A stretch of DNA of 64,000 bases from Paulownia fortunei (lineage: Eukaryota > Streptophyta > Magnoliopsida > Lamiales > Paulowniaceae), in NCBI GenBank assembly GCA_019321725.1, contig CM033115.1, positions 1,116,001 through 1,180,000 on the forward strand, in the 5' to 3' direction. Made by a program: the position numbers and the translations under genes. The notes under the pieces are model-generated. The model had not been told where the DNA came from. It searched no databases and saw only the letters and a list, made by a program, of their open reading frames with translations. Shown here one piece after another: positions 61,701 to 64,000 of the stretch. Numbering within the stretch: position 1 is the first letter of the stretch; every line of letters begins with the position of its first letter.

Positions 61701-63355
61701 TGCAGTTTAGTATACAAGGGAGAGAAATAAATGTTTCTTTGTATTAAATATGTGATGGGCTCTAATTAACAGCTGGTACCTACATTTATAGATATTCCAA
61801 TGGTTGGCTAGCATGCCTGTTGAATTGGAGGGGTATATCCGTCCGGGTTGTACAATTCTGACAGCTTTTATTGCAATGCCAACACCAGTGTGGCTTAAGG
61901 TATTCTGGATCCTGTTCTCTTATTCTTAGTATTATTGATAATTTAAATGATGTTTTTCATTACCCAGTATCTTCTGAACATTTTCAATTAGTGTGTTAAA
62001 TGTGTAATGCGCATATACTTGAAAATTAAAAGTTCTTCAATCTTTGAATGTGCTGGTCCTTGGTTGCTATAATTTTGTGATCCTGAATAAGGAGAATCAA
62101 CAATAGTTGGATACCTTTATATCTGTTTGTGCAGACATATTGAGCAATGAATAACCTTCTATCTGATAAAATGCATGTGATTTAGTTTATGACTTTTGTT
62201 GTTATTGATTTATATAAATCCTGCATGGTTTGTGACTTTTTGGTGGAGTCAGGCCTTATGAATTCTTTATGGGCCTAATTATTTAATATCTTTGCATTGG
62301 CAGTTATTGGAGGAACCAGCTCTATGTATAAAAGACCTTGTTGCCTCACGCGGGAGCATGTTGTCTGGAAGAGGCACAATGCATGTTTATCTAAATGACA
62401 TGATCTTCCGCATCACAGAAGGTCAGTTGGCTGATAATCACCATCTTATACTTCACGAAGAAGTTTGATTTCTCATTCTAATTTAATACTCCTTCCATCC
62501 CTAAATCATTGTCGTAGTACGGAGTTTTAGATGAGAGTTGAAAAGGAAAAGTTTTGGGTATTTACTTTTTTGACCTTTAAAGTAGTGGTTGGAGTTAGTG
62601 GTTTCACATCATTATTTTAAGTGGAGAATGATTTTTGGGAAAAAAATCCAATTTAGGAAATGGAGCCTTGTCAAAACTGATCTTGGGATGTTAAGCATTG
62701 TGAATCACAAATTGTTTTTTATTTAATTTTTGTTGTCTCTTTTTTTGGATCTTTTTCCTTAACCTGTTAGGTATACATGTTAATCGGTACAACAGTTCAA
62801 TGTTTATGCCATAGTATTGCTTATCGAATGATAAACAATCCATTATTGGTAATATCTTACTTTCTGCATTAACTATTTTTGCCATAGATTTTACAACTTA
62901 AGTTCATATCCTGAAGATTGTGTGTTAATGAAGAAGAAATGATGAGCCAATTAATTAACATCCTATTCTAGAACCATGGATGCTTAAAAAATTAACTAGG
63001 CACGAGCGTGATAATGAATGTGGACAACCAATTTGGAAATATTTTAAGTTTCTTTGATACAATGATTAGTAATCTAGCATAGTTTGGTGATTTGTCCTGT
63101 GGTGAGGAATATATGAAACAAACTTTGCAGGATGGGATTTTGTTTAATTGATAATTACTAAAGACCTTTTCTTTACTGTAACATGTTTTAAAAAAATTTC
63201 TGGGTCTTTGTGGAAACAGATGCAACTTCAGTAGTGAAAGTCGAAGTAAAGGATCAAGCTCCAAAGCTTCATTATATTTATCCAACTTGCTTTGAGGCTG
63301 GCAGGCCAATGGAATTTATGGCCTGTGGAAGTTATCTACTTCAACCAAACTTTCG
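58787..63355 (+). CDS. SPL7: SPL7-type SBP transcription factor, master regulator of copper deficiency (5' part)
   Basis: SPL7 binds GTAC cores in promoters and activates copper uptake and copper-economy genes, including miR398. Exons read: 58787-59328, 60835-61004, 61286-61509, 61607-61681, 61792-61899, 62304-62421, 63220-63355; 457 codons plus 2 nt, then the gene leaves the window. The N-terminus has an acidic/aromatic [16 protein letters not shown] motif. The SBP domain (~134-209) has Zn1 ligands C135, C140, C157 and C160, and Zn2 ligands C176, C179, H183 and C195, followed by the bipartite [17 protein letters not shown] signal. The fourth Zn1 ligand is Cys (HRVCLRC) where most SPLs have His, a mark of the SPL7/CRR1 clade. 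Downstream [20 protein letters not shown] and [12 protein letters not shown] motifs match the SPL7-type C-terminal region. 58787 is the first ATG in this frame. Confidence 0.93.
62489..62666. mobile_element. Decayed Stowaway-like MITE in SPL7 intron 6
   Basis: TA followed by CTCCTTCCATCCCTAAATCA at 62487-62508 resembles the Stowaway terminus CTCCCTCCGTCCC. The opposite end near 62650-62666 reads, reverse-complemented, GGCTCCATTTCCTAAATTGG, a weak match. The ~178-bp size fits. The right TA is not evident. Confidence 0.45.
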
Positions 63356-64000
63356 GTATGATAAGATGCATTATTTTAGGACAAAGATGTTTGTGAAATT
63401 TCCTTATGCAGGTTCACTCTATTTATTTACATAATATCTTTGTTAATTTTCAAGTTGGCATCATATTAGACTTCTCTGTCTTAGTTGATAATTGAAATTC
63501 TCTGATTACTTGCATGATTTGTTGTCCGATACATTGTGATGACCAGATATGTAACCACAATCTTGATTATTTGGACCCTATATTAAATGGAAGCTTGAAA
63601 GGTTGATGAGGGGCAAAAGTGAAGAAGAATTGTTTTGGGCCTTGGTTGGTGCTCGTATAACCTTGTTGTCTGTTTTGATCTGGATGAATGGCACATAAAG
63701 ATGGTTGTTATTCTTTTCTTTTGTGTTCTTTTTGGAAAGAAGAGTTTGAATAATAATGAAATCAGTCGCGCAACTGCAGATAGCTGCATAATATGAGATT
63801 GATTCAGTGTTGAGATAGGTGAATGGACAATCATAGTTAGAGTGCTTTGACTAGGTTAGGAGAATGGATGGTGCCCCTTGGGAAAGATGTTGATGCTGAT
63901 GGAACTGAAAGACGAACAGGGGTCTCTAATCGATCAAGCAAGCTTTGATGGAACTGTTAATCTTATGTGATTTACTTGTTCTTTGCCAAAGATAATATTT
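63356..64000 (+). other. SPL7 intron 7, running past the window edge
   Basis: A GTATGATAAG donor follows exon 7. No stretch up to 64000 continues the SPL7 reading frame with the expected downstream sequence, so the next exon should lie beyond the window. Confidence 0.6.

Noticed and set aside
63356..63434. Continuation of SPL7 exon 7 without splicing
   Set aside because: The frame after 63355 loses the SPL7 pattern and a good GT donor is present, so intron 7 is preferred.
1..64000. A MIR398 precursor near CSD1 or SPL7
   Set aside because: Neither the mature miR398 core TGTGTTCTCAGG nor its complement was seen in the window.

Overview
The window is nuclear DNA of a flowering plant, most likely a eudicot. 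The genes are split by many short, AT-rich GT-AG introns, the proteins are typical of higher plants, and the intergenic DNA is very AT-rich and full of small inverted-repeat transposons. All gene models were built by hand from splice signals, reading-frame continuity and protein families remembered from training. No alignment, expression data or database search was available.

Layout, left to right. About 2.0-6.2 kb (+): cytosolic Cu/Zn superoxide dismutase (CSD1 type), with a leader intron and a miR398-like target site that exists only after splicing. 9.0-13.7 kb (+): bifunctional 3-dehydroquinate dehydratase/shikimate dehydrogenase with no visible plastid transit peptide. 14-18 kb: gene-poor DNA with a decayed DnaJ-type fragment and a foldback transposon. 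18.3-25.1 kb (+): a large nuclear protein with C-terminal tandem BRCT domains and N-terminal TQ repeats, resembling a plant MDC1-like DNA-damage mediator. 29.2-31.5 kb (-): U1 snRNP protein C. 32.9-36.8 kb (-): 1-deoxy-D-xylulose-5-phosphate synthase, class 1. 41.65-42.3 kb (-): a bacterial-type ribosomal protein L33, followed by a tandem duplication of its 3' flank. 43.85-47.57 kb (-): an SR splicing factor of the SCL28 type. 48-58.5 kb: a gene desert rich in MITEs and foldback elements. 58.8 kb to the window edge (+): the 5' part of SPL7, the copper-response SBP transcription factor.

Two functional themes stand out. CSD1 and SPL7 belong to one copper-economy circuit: in Arabidopsis, SPL7 induces miR398 under copper shortage and miR398 removes CSD1 mRNA. 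Here target and master regulator are about 55 kb apart. U1-C and SCL28 are both pre-mRNA splicing factors. From memory of Arabidopsis gene numbers, the pair BRCT/U1-C and the trio RPL33/SCL28/SPL7 are also near neighbours there, so parts of the window look like conserved gene order.

I found no tRNA, rRNA, CRISPR array, virus-derived gene or obviously new multi-gene system. The observations most worth following are the split miR398 site, the transit-peptide-less shikimate enzyme, the TQ-repeat BRCT protein, the GC-AG intron in DXS and the two foldback elements.
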